In this document: in pieces, positions 1-6,406 of the stretch
Numbering within the stretch: position 1 is the first letter of the stretch
Layout: every line of letters starts with the position of its first letter
From: Nonomuraea roseoviolacea subsp. carminata
GTDB taxonomy: Bacteria > Actinomycetota > Actinomycetes > Streptosporangiales > Streptosporangiaceae
Assembly: GCF_024172185.1 (NCBI RefSeq)
Contig: NZ_JAMZEC010000001.1
Location: forward strand, 6,355,001-6,419,000
Direction of reading: 5' to 3'
Length of the DNA: 64,000 bases
The notes under the pieces: generated by a model
What the model saw: only the letters and a program-made list of their open reading frames with translations
Told to the model about the DNA's origin: nothing
Databases searched by the model: none
Program-made: the position numbers and the translations under genes

Positions 1-1596
1 CGGGGCCGCGGTGGCGGGTCGCGCGACGGGACCGCCCTCCTCACGGTGTGCGGCGGCGGGTCGCGCGACGGGACGGCCCTCCTCGCGGTGTGCGGTGGCG
101 GGCTGTGTGACGGGACGCGCCTCTTCAGGGTGTGCGGGGCGGGTGAGGGGGCTCGCCTGGTCGGGACGTGCGGCCGGGGTGGAGGGCGTCGGGGTGGTGG
201 GAGGAATGGGTGGGCCATCGTCCGGGTGGTGCTCCCAGGGCGGGCCACCTTCGGCCCGGCGTGAGGGGGCCCGCTCCTGACCGGCCGGGCCGCTACTGCT
301 GATCCGGTCATGAGCGGACGCCGCTGGAAGGTTCCGGTACGGCACGCCTCCGCGGTTGCGGCGGACGATGGCCCAGTCTGCGGCCGGATCCGGCGACCAG
401 GCGGGGGACTGGCCGGTCGGGTCCGGGGTCCAGGCGGCGCTCTGGGCGGCCCCGCCTGGGGTCTGGACGGCGGGCGCGGACGTCCCGCCTGGGGTCTGGG
501 GGGCGGGTGCGGACGTCCCGCCTGGGATGTCGGTGGCGGACGCGGACGCCGCGGACGCCGCGGACACCGAGGACACCGAGGACGGCGCGGACGGCGCGGA
601 CGGCGCCGGGACGCGCGCGGCCGGGACGACAGGACGCTCCGGGCGGACGCGGGACGGGACGGCGTCCGGTGTCGGCCGTCTCGGGACGATGTCCGGCGGT
701 CCCGGGCGGGCGTGCTTGCTCGGCGGGCGGTGCGCGGCCGGGTCAGGTGTGTGCTCCGGGCCGGCGGCGGCCGCGCCCGCCACCGGCCCGGAGCTTTCCC
801 AGGTCCCCGTCGTGGGGCCGGGGACCGGAGAGATGGGCGGCGGCGCGGGCTCGGTCAGCCCGCGCGCCTGCGCCGGGAAGCCGTCCGCCCGCCACAGTCC
901 CGCCTCGTCCGGCAGAGGAAGCGCCCAGGCGAGCTGCCCCTGCAGCGTGCCCGGCGCCGAGGAGATCGGCATCTGGCGCAGCAGCGTGTCGGCCACCATG
1001 ACGCGCGGCGCGCTCTGGCAGAGGTCGCAGTGCGCGATGTGGCGGCTGATCCGCGCCCGGGTACGCCGCCCGGGCGCCGCCGCCCAGTCGTTGACCCGTG
1101 ACTCCAGCGCGGCGCATCCGTGGCGGGTCCTGGCGGCGATGACGGCGGCGAACCACTCCTCCAGCCCGTCGGCCGCCTCCAGGACGATCATCTCCACCTC
1201 GTCGGCGTCCGCCGCGAAGATGGTGGCGATCTCGTCGTGCGTCAGCCCGTGCCGTACGGACAGGTCGAGCAGCTCCCGGTGCGCCGGGGAGAGCGCCCGC
1301 AGCGCCTCGGGCAGCAGATCGGCCATCCGGCCCGGCCGCGACCAGGAGCCGACGCTGGTGGGGGTGGACAGGTACGCCCGGTGCGCCCTGGCCAGCGCGT
1401 ACAGCCAGGGCCGCAGCGGCGACGACTCGTCGACGCGCTCGGCCCAGGCGTGCGCCGACAGCAGGGTGCCCGCCACGGCCAGTTCGGCGTCGCCCGACGA
1501 CAGCTCCGTCCGGCAGTAGTCGTACAGGTGCGGCCCGTAGCCGTCGCACAGTTCGAGGATGGCCTCACGTGCGTCCTCCGACAGGGTGCGCCACAT
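1..1596 (-). CDS. Sigma-70-like factor with C-terminal zinc motif and repeat tail (3' end outside window)
   Basis: Open from an ATG at 1596 (purine-rich GGAGAGGAG about 9 nt upstream) to the left window edge, 532 codons visible, no stop seen. The N-terminal ~155 residues look like an ECF-type sigma factor: a region-2-like helical part (about 15-80) and a region-4-like helix-turn-helix (about 97-145, around SVRHGLTHDEIATIF). Residues 186-193 form H-x3-C-x2-C, the zinc signature of ZAS anti-sigma domains, here inside the sigma-like protein. From about 245 onward the chain is Pro/Ala/Ser/Thr-rich and ends, as far as visible, in 14-residue repeats. It lies 48 nt downstream of hemB on the same strand and may be co-transcribed. 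The family assignment is by pattern and composition; promoter-recognition activity is inferred. Confidence 0.72.
   Translation of the reverse strand, partial: MWRTLSEDAREAILELCDGYGPHLYDYCRTELSSGDAELAVAGTLLSAHAWAERVDESSPLRPWLYALARAHRAYLSTPTSVGSWSRPGRMADLLPEALRALSPAHRELLDLSVRHGLTHDEIATIFAADADEVEMIVLEAADGLEEWFAAVIAARTRHGCAALESRVNDWAAAPGRRTRARISRHIAHCDLCQSAPRVMVADTLLRQMPISSAPGTLQGQLAWALPLPDEAGLWRADGFPAQARGLTEPAPPPISPVPGPTTGTWESSGPVAGAAAAGPEHTPDPAAHRPPSKHARPGPPDIVPRRPTPDAVPSRVRPERPVVPAARVPAPSAPSAPSSVSSVSAASAASASATDIPGGTSAPAPQTPGGTSAPAVQTPGGAAQSAAWTPDPTGQSPAWSPDPAADWAIVRRNRGGVPYRNLPAASAHDRISSSGPAGQERAPSRRAEGGPPWEHHPDDGPPIPPTTPTPSTPAARPDQASPLTRPAHPEEARPVTQPATAHREEGRPVARPAAAHREEGGPVARPATAAP
10..134 (-). 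repeat. Three tandem 42-nt in-frame repeats in the sigma-like gene
   Basis: The unit recurs at 14, 56 and 98 with a 42-nt period (14 codons). The encoded unit is close to AHREEGRPVARPAA, with the third copy degenerate. It extends the disordered C-terminal tail of the sigma-like protein and continues to the window edge, so the true copy number is unknown. Confidence 0.85.
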
Positions 1597-1644
1597 GGGG
1601 GTCGCATCTCCTCTCCGTGGTTCGGGCATCGGGCGGCTCCGGGG

Positions 1645-2622
1645 TCAGCGGGGCAGGCGTTCGGCGATCTCGGTGGCCCAGTAGGTGATCACGCTCCCCG
1701 CGCCCGCGCGGCGGATCGCGGTGAGGCTCTCGAGGATGGCGCGGTCCCGGGTGAGCCAGCCGTTGGCGGCGGCCGCCTCGATCGCGGCGTACTCGCCGGA
1801 GACCTGGTAGGCGGCCACCGGCACGTGGACGGCGTCGGCGACGCGGCGCACCACGTCGAGGTAGAGGCCGGCGGGCTTGACCATCACCATGTCGGCGCCC
1901 TCGTCCACGTCGAGCAGCACCTCGCGCAGCGACTCGCGCAGGTTGGCGGGGTCCTGCTGGTGGGTGGAGCGGGTGCCGGTCAGCCGCGACTCGACCGCGT
2001 CGCGGAACGGGCCGTAGAACGCGGAGTCGTACTTGGCGGCGTACGCCATGATCGGCACGTTGTGGTGGCCGGCGGCGTCGAGGGCCCGGCGGATGGCGCC
2101 GACCTGGCCGTCCATCATGCCGCTGGGCGCCACCATGTGGGCGCCGGCCCTGGCCTGGGCGACGGCGACGCGGGCGTAGGCGGCCAGCGTGGCGTCGTTG
2201 TCGACGTCGCCGCGCTCGTCGAGGACGCCGACGTGCCCGTGCTCGGTGTACTCGTCCAGGTTGATGTCGCCGATGACGACGGTGGCGTCGCCCACCTCGG
2301 CGGCGACGTCGGCGAGGGCGAGCTGGGTGATGCCCTGCCCGTCCCAGGCGCCCCGCCCGTCGCTGTCCTTGGTCTCAGGGATGCCGAACAGCAGCAGCCC
2401 GCCGACGCCGGCCCGCACGGCGGCCGCGGCGGCCTTGCGGACGCTCTCGCGGGTGTGCTGGACCTGCCCGGGCATGCAGGCGATGGGACGGGGCTCGTCC
2501 AGGCCCTCGCGGACGAACAACGGCTGGATCAGGTCGGCGGGGTGCAGGCGGGTCTCGGCGACCAGCCCGCGCAGGGCGGCGGTGCGCCGCAGGCGGCGGG
2601 GACGCTCGGCGGGATAGCTCAT
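1645..2622 (-). CDS. hemB: Porphobilinogen synthase (delta-aminolevulinate dehydratase), divergent type
   Basis: 325 residues, full length for HemB, which condenses two 5-aminolevulinates to the pyrrole porphobilinogen in the cytoplasm. Both Schiff-base lysines are visible: K197 in AAKYDSAFYGPF and K249 in MVMVKPAGL. The metal-site segment 119-132 reads DINLDEYTEHGHVG, so the three cysteines of the zinc enzymes are replaced by N121, D123 and V131. The loop usually reading DRKTYQ is changed too (TRSTHQQ, 217-223). ATG at 2622 lies 1 nt after the preceding racemase-like gene, with GGAGA in front. Neighbours are not hemC/hemD but a HemA fragment, two racemase-fold proteins and an FAD monooxygenase. 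This could be the only hemB of the genome or a specialised paralogue; the divergence and context favour the latter, but this is inference. Confidence 0.93.
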   Translation of the reverse strand: MSYPAERPRRLRRTAALRGLVAETRLHPADLIQPLFVREGLDEPRPIACMPGQVQHTRESVRKAAAAAVRAGVGGLLLFGIPETKDSDGRGAWDGQGITQLALADVAAEVGDATVVIGDINLDEYTEHGHVGVLDERGDVDNDATLAAYARVAVAQARAGAHMVAPSGMMDGQVGAIRRALDAAGHHNVPIMAYAAKYDSAFYGPFRDAVESRLTGTRSTHQQDPANLRESLREVLLDVDEGADMVMVKPAGLYLDVVRRVADAVHVPVAAYQVSGEYAAIEAAAANGWLTRDRAILESLTAIRRAGAGSVITYWATEIAERLPR

Positions 2623-2623
2623 G

Positions 2624-3424
2624 TCAGTCTCCGATCACCTTGCCGAGCAGGACCCGCTCGGCGTGCTCGACGGCGGCCTGGGGCGGGCGCCGCATCCAGT
2701 AGCCGGCGTTGCTGCGCGCGGTGATGTTGAGCGCGCGCAGCTCGCACAAGTGCTCCGCCGTCTTGATGGCCAGCCCGCCGGGGTCGATGACGGGCAGTCC
2801 GTGCAGTTCGTGGACCCGCAGGTGGACGAGGATCACGTTGGGGATGCCCTCGGCCGGCACCAGCCACTGCGCGCCGGCCTTGGCGGCCTGGCGGGCGGCC
2901 TCGGTGTAGGCGTCCAGGAACGGCTCGAAGTCGTGCGCGAGGGCCCGCTGCACGACGTCCGCGCCGCGCTCCACGATCTGGTACGAGGCCAGGTCGGCGC
3001 CCGCGGCCCGGATGTTCTCGGTGATCGGCTCGGCCAGGTGCGGGATGAACCCGAGCACCCCGAGGCGGTGGCGCTCCATCCGGGCGGCCTGCCAGACGGC
3101 GTCGCCGTAGCCGACGACGGGGATCGACACCCGGGTGCGGGCCGCGGCCAGCCCCGGGTCCTGGCCGGCGCCGCTGATCCAGGCGGCGCAGCCGTCGCGC
3201 TCGGCGGTCACGGCGGTCTGCGCGAAGTAGTGGCCGAACAGCAGGCCGATCTCGCCGTAGCCCACCAGGTGCTCGGGCAGCGCGGTGCCGTACGTCTCGG
3301 GCGGCAGCGTGTGGATCTCCACGGTCGTGCCGGGGGAGGACACCAGGGCCAGGTGTTCGGCGTACAGCTTGTCCAGAAGCGGCGTGCGGCCCTCGACGGT
3401 GTGTTTCTGGAACCAGATGCGCAT
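2624..3424 (-). CDS. Asp/Glu/hydantoin racemase-fold protein lacking both catalytic cysteines
   Basis: 266 residues with the two-lobed Asp/Glu racemase superfamily pattern. The usual first cysteine segment (family pattern near G-C-F-G-D-P-G) is here WISGAGQDPGL (82-92). The usual second segment (near G-C-A-G) is here VPAEGIP (189-195). Both proton-transfer cysteines of PLP-independent racemases are therefore missing; C79 and C227 lie elsewhere. The reaction is unknown: a decarboxylase, isomerase or binding role is possible, but classic two-base racemisation is unlikely. It starts at ATG 3424, 1 nt after the stop of the FAD monooxygenase, and ends 1 nt before hemB, so it is almost certainly co-translated with them. 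Confidence 0.8.
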   Translation of the reverse strand: MRIWFQKHTVEGRTPLLDKLYAEHLALVSSPGTTVEIHTLPPETYGTALPEHLVGYGEIGLLFGHYFAQTAVTAERDGCAAWISGAGQDPGLAAARTRVSIPVVGYGDAVWQAARMERHRLGVLGFIPHLAEPITENIRAAGADLASYQIVERGADVVQRALAHDFEPFLDAYTEAARQAAKAGAQWLVPAEGIPNVILVHLRVHELHGLPVIDPGGLAIKTAEHLCELRALNITARSNAGYWMRRPPQAAVEHAERVLLGKVIGD

Positions 3425-3425
3425 G

Positions 3426-4688
3426 TCAGCTCTGCCTCACGGGGTGGTGGGGGACGGGGTCCAGCACGCGGTCGGGGCCGCGCCCGGGGGGACGGCCGGG
3501 CAGGGTGTCGGCGGCGCTCGCGGGCATGCCGCCGGGCAGGGTGTCGAGCATCGAGGCCTGCGCCAGGTAGAGGCGGGTGGCCTCGGGGTCGCCGGCGATG
3601 GCCCGCAGCCCCGCCATCGCGGCCGCCAGCCGGGAGGTGTCGCGGTCCTGGACCCCGGCCACGCGTGCCTCGCTGCGCGGGATCACGTGTTCGAGCAGGA
3701 CGTTGCGCCGCCGCGCCGCCCACGCGTCCAGCGCCGCCGGGCCGGCGTGCCCGGCCGTCACCTCGGCCAGCACGGCGCCGAGCTCGACGGCGTCGTGGAT
3801 GCCGGCGTTCATGTTGAGCCCGCCGGCCGTGGACGTCAGGTGCGCCGCGTCGCCCGCGAACAGCACCCGGCCGCACCGGAACGAGCCGAGCACGCCGCGC
3901 GACAGGCCGTACCGGTCGGCGCCGATGACCCGCACCGGCCGGCTGACCCCGGGCAGCGCCCGCCGCACCAGGGCGGCGACGCTGGAGGTGGCCAGCGGGT
4001 TGCGGGCGTCGCAGGGGATGCGCACGACGATCCGCCAGTGGTCGGGCAGCGCGAGCAGGCTGCACGACTGGCCCACGTCGCGCACGTACGTCAGGGGCGC
4101 GAGGCGCGGCAGCAGCTCGTCCAGCGGCGAGTCGGTGAAGACCCGCAGCGCCTGGGTCGGGTAGCCGGCGCGGGGGAACGGCAGGCCGAGCGAGCCGCGC
4201 ACGGTGCTGTGCGCGCCGTCGGCCGCCACCACGTACTTGGCCCGCGCCCAGCTCTGCCCGATGCGCAGCCGCACGCCGGTGCCGCCCTCGGCCACCCCGT
4301 CCACGGCCGTGCCGAAGCGCACGTCCGCGTCCGGCTGGGCCTCCAGCGCCGCCAGCAGCAGCGGGGTGAGCGACGACTGCTCGGCGTGCAGCCGGTACGG
4401 GTGCCGGGTCATGCCGTCGAGGCTGCCCATCCCCATCTCCGCCAGGACCTCACCGGCCCGGTCACGCCACTGGACGCGGTTCACCACGCGGCCGCGGGCG
4501 ATGAGCGGCTCGGCGACGCCGAGGTCGTCCAGCAGGTCGAGCGTGGCCGGGTGGAAGGTGGAGGCCCGCGACTGCCTGGCCAGGCCCGCCTCCCGTTCGA
4601 ACACGGTCACCGGCACGCCCGCCCTGGCCAGGGTGAGCGCGGCCGTCAGCCCGACCGGGCCGGCGCCGACCACGGCGACGCCGCTCAT
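3426..4688 (-). CDS. FAD-dependent aromatic-type monooxygenase (group A)
   Basis: 420 residues. Visible motifs of the para-hydroxybenzoate-hydroxylase class: GxGxxG at 8-13 (VVGAGPVGLTAA), the DG motif around 157-158 (AADGAHSTVRG), and the GD motif around 279-280 (VLFAGDAAHLTST). Members hydroxylate phenols, pyridines or pyrroles with NAD(P)H and oxygen; the substrate here is unknown. The start at 4688 overlaps the previous stop as ATGA, so translation is coupled. Upstream in-frame codons exist, but the N-terminal Rossmann strand begins right at this methionine. The tail after ~385 is Pro/Gly-rich and probably disordered. Sitting between two racemase-fold proteins and hemB, it may oxidise a pyrrole or aminolevulinate-derived ring; that is inference. 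Confidence 0.9.
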   Translation of the reverse strand: MSGVAVVGAGPVGLTAALTLARAGVPVTVFEREAGLARQSRASTFHPATLDLLDDLGVAEPLIARGRVVNRVQWRDRAGEVLAEMGMGSLDGMTRHPYRLHAEQSSLTPLLLAALEAQPDADVRFGTAVDGVAEGGTGVRLRIGQSWARAKYVVAADGAHSTVRGSLGLPFPRAGYPTQALRVFTDSPLDELLPRLAPLTYVRDVGQSCSLLALPDHWRIVVRIPCDARNPLATSSVAALVRRALPGVSRPVRVIGADRYGLSRGVLGSFRCGRVLFAGDAAHLTSTAGGLNMNAGIHDAVELGAVLAEVTAGHAGPAALDAWAARRRNVLLEHVIPRSEARVAGVQDRDTSRLAAAMAGLRAIAGDPEATRLYLAQASMLDTLPGGMPASAADTLPGRPPGRGPDRVLDPVPHHPVRQS

Positions 4689-5413
4689 GTCCGCTGCCCC
4701 TGCGCGGCGGGACGGTGCGGGACGCGGCCCAGCGTGATCGGCATGCCCGTCGCCCGTGACAGCGCCCACCAGGAGCTGCACAGGTTCGAGGTGAGCAGGA
4801 TCCGGTCGTTGCCGGCGCCGATCGGCAGCAGCGCCGGCAGCGTCGACATGCCGGTGCCGCTGAACAGCACCACGGCGTCGTCCGGCAGGCACGCCTCGCC
4901 GACCTGCTCCACCAGCTCGGCCGTGGTGACGTCGTAGGGCGAGAACCGGCCGCGCGCCCGCACGTCCACCACCCGGGTGACGTGCATCCCGGCCGCCTTC
5001 CAGAACCGCTCGGCCAGCTCCGTCAGCCACGGCTCGTACGGCGAGACCAGCACGATGTCCTCGGCGCCGATGTGGTCGAGCGCGTCCAGCGTGGCCAGGG
5101 TCGCCGAGGCGAACGGGACGCCGAAGCGCTCGCTCAGCTCCTCGCACCGGAACCGGTCCTCGTCCGGGCCGAGCAGGTACCGCGAGCCGCTGCACAGCAT
5201 GACGATCGCGTCGAGCGGCAGGTCGCCGAACGAGCAGATCATCGCCGGCAGCGCCTCGTTGTACGCCTCCAGCCGCTCCGGCAGCGTCAGCCCGGGCCGT
5301 ACCGGGAACCGGGTGACGTGCATGTCGGCCCGCGAGCCCAGCAGCCGGGCCAGCTCCGGCTCGGCCGCCGGGTTGGCCGGGGGCACGATCACGCCCACTC
5401 TGCCGCGCTTCAT
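4685..5413 (-). CDS. Maleate isomerase / arylmalonate decarboxylase-like protein with one active-site cysteine
   Basis: 242 residues. It begins RGRVGVIVPPANP, the family's N-terminal pattern with N14. The first active-site cysteine is present as C74 in VMLCSGSRYLLG. The second lobe has LFSGTGMSTLPA at about 182-193, where maleate isomerases and arylmalonate decarboxylases place their second cysteine; here it is absent. Maleate isomerases need both and arylmalonate decarboxylase uses only the second, so this arrangement differs from both. SD GGAGG is 5 nt before ATG 5413, which overlaps the HemA-like stop (ATGA). Its own stop overlaps the FAD monooxygenase start. Role: probably acts on a small di- or keto-acid; not determined. 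Confidence 0.82.
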   Translation of the reverse strand: MKRGRVGVIVPPANPAAEPELARLLGSRADMHVTRFPVRPGLTLPERLEAYNEALPAMICSFGDLPLDAIVMLCSGSRYLLGPDEDRFRCEELSERFGVPFASATLATLDALDHIGAEDIVLVSPYEPWLTELAERFWKAAGMHVTRVVDVRARGRFSPYDVTTAELVEQVGEACLPDDAVVLFSGTGMSTLPALLPIGAGNDRILLTSNLCSSWWALSRATGMPITLGRVPHRPAAQGQRT

Positions 5414-5862
5414 GCGGTCCTCCCCGCGTCCAGGCCGAACAGCGTCCGCAGCGCGTCGGCGTACCGCTCGCCCAGGGGAGAGCCCGAGTGGCGGGTCAGG
5501 CTGGTCAGCGGCCCCTCCAGGAACGCGTCCACCACCCGCTGGACGGCGTCGCGCACCTCCTCGCGCGCCGAGGGGTCCAGCTCCGGCGCCCGCGAGGCGA
5601 GCCGGCCCAGCTCGGCGTCCGCGACGGCGCTCGCCTTCGTGCGCAGCGCCACCGCGACCGAGCAGGTCGCCGATTCCACCGCGACCGAGCAGGTCGCCGG
5701 CTCCGCCGCGGTGGGCGGCGGAACGGAGGAGGGGGCCGGCACCGTGGTGATCCACGGCCTGCGCGGCACGGCGGCCCGGCGGGCGGGGATGGCGCCGCCG
5801 ATCCCCCTGCGCGGGCGCCGGTCCGGCAGGACGGGGGACGGGGCGAGTCCGGCCGTCGTCAT
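5410..5862 (-). CDS. Stand-alone glutamyl-tRNA reductase (HemA) dimerisation domain protein
   Basis: 150 residues from ATG 5862, which forms a TGATG overlap with the upstream gene; an in-frame GTG at 5877 is the alternative. Residues 72-145 closely follow the C-terminal helical dimerisation domain of HemA: ALRTKASAVADAELGRL, then REEVRDAVQRVVDAFLEGP, then GERYADALRTLFGLD. The tRNA-binding/catalytic and NADPH domains, normally about 330 residues, are absent. In their place stands a 70-residue Pro/Ala-rich segment with a 9-residue duplication (ATCSVAV twice). No catalysis is expected. It could bind housekeeping HemA as a regulator or be a remnant of a hem operon. Coupled to its neighbours and followed five genes later by hemB, it looks retained rather than random. 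Confidence 0.75.
   Translation of the reverse strand: MTTAGLAPSPVLPDRRPRRGIGGAIPARRAAVPRRPWITTVPAPSSVPPPTAAEPATCSVAVESATCSVAVALRTKASAVADAELGRLASRAPELDPSAREEVRDAVQRVVDAFLEGPLTSLTRHSGSPLGERYADALRTLFGLDAGRTA
5651..5699 (-). repeat. 27-nt in-frame duplication in the HemA-domain gene
   Basis: A 22-nt identical core occurs at 5651-5672 and 5678-5699 (period 27 nt, 9 codons), encoding ATCSVAV twice. It lies in the low-complexity N-terminal part and keeps the frame. Confidence 0.85.
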
Positions 5863-6113
5863 CAGCAACCCGACCAAGCCGCGGCCCAGAACGCCGCCTC
5901 ACGCCGCTCCAGCGCCTCGTCATCCAATTCGCGCCGGGTCCGCGCGGTGTCCGATTCGCGCCGGGTCCGCGCGGTGTCATCGGTGGTGTCCAGCCGCACC
6001 CCGGCCCGCTCGGCGCCGAGCAGGTGCACCGCGGCCCCGATCACGGTGTCGGCGAATTCCCGTTGCCGTTCCGCGGCGACCTCCGCCGGGCATTCGACCT
6101 TGATGGTGACCAT
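5862..6113 (-). CDS. Small tautomerase-like protein without N-terminal proline
   Basis: 83 residues. ATG 6113 has GGAGGA 4-9 nt upstream; ATG 6125 in the same frame is the alternative. The first ~45 residues (strand VTIKVECP, helix EVAAERQREFADTVIGAAVHLLG, strand AGVRLDTTD) resemble the beta-alpha-beta unit of 4-oxalocrotonate tautomerases. The catalytic Pro that follows the initiator Met in that family is Val here. The rest is charged and contains a duplicated TARTRRESD/TARTRRELD block, ending AAAWSGC. It is translationally coupled to the HemA-like gene (TGATG). Function unknown; a tautomerase is unlikely without Pro1. Confidence 0.65.
   Translation of the reverse strand: MVTIKVECPAEVAAERQREFADTVIGAAVHLLGAERAGVRLDTTDDTARTRRESDTARTRRELDDEALERREAAFWAAAWSGC
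5927..5978 (-). repeat. 27-nt in-frame duplication in the tautomerase-like gene
   Basis: An identical 25-nt core at 5927-5951 and 5954-5978 (period 27 nt) encodes TARTRRE twice. It is the same period as the duplication 280 nt downstream in the next gene. Confidence 0.88.
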
Positions 6114-6138
6114 GGTTTCCTCCATGCGGGTGGGGGGT

Positions 6139-6351
6139 TCAGGACGCCTGCGCGAGCGCCTGGTCGATGACGCTGATGGCCAGGTCGGACACCTGCCGGA
6201 TGTGGTGCAGCCGGTGCACGGTGCGCTCGGCGGTCGCGCCGTCGACGTGCTCGTCCTCGGCCGGCGCGGGCGGCGGCGGCGCGGGCCGCTCCCTCCGGGC
6301 GGGAGCCCCGTAGGGGTGCTGGTACGGCCTGCGGATCTCGTCGGCGAGCAT
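6139..6351 (-). CDS. Small unrecognised protein in the hemB-like gene block
   Basis: 70 residues from ATG 6351, with SD CAGGAG about 6 nt upstream. The N-terminal half is basic and Pro-rich (PAPPPPAPAEDEHVDGA). The C-terminal half, from about 40, could form one amphipathic helix (ERTVHRLHHIRQVSDLAISV). It lies 55 nt after the MFS gene and 25 nt before the tautomerase-like gene on the same strand. I do not recognise a family. Position and SD support it as real; a structural or precursor role cannot be judged. Confidence 0.6.
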   Translation of the reverse strand: MLADEIRRPYQHPYGAPARRERPAPPPPAPAEDEHVDGATAERTVHRLHHIRQVSDLAISVIDQALAQAS

Positions 6352-6406
6352 GGTCCACTCCTGTCAGCGCGGCTTCACGGGCGGATACACGGGACTGATG
6401 GGGGGT

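Noticed and set aside
310..1519. Several plus-strand ORFs over the first 1.5 kb.
   Set aside because: Arg/Gly-rich shadow frames opposite the sigma-like gene, whose minus-strand frame has a sensible start, SD, HTH and zinc motif.
5862..6351. RiPP precursor hypothesis for the two small proteins in the HemB-centred block.
   Set aside because: No recognisable leader/core pattern and no RiPP-modifying enzyme in the block; not excluded but unsupported.
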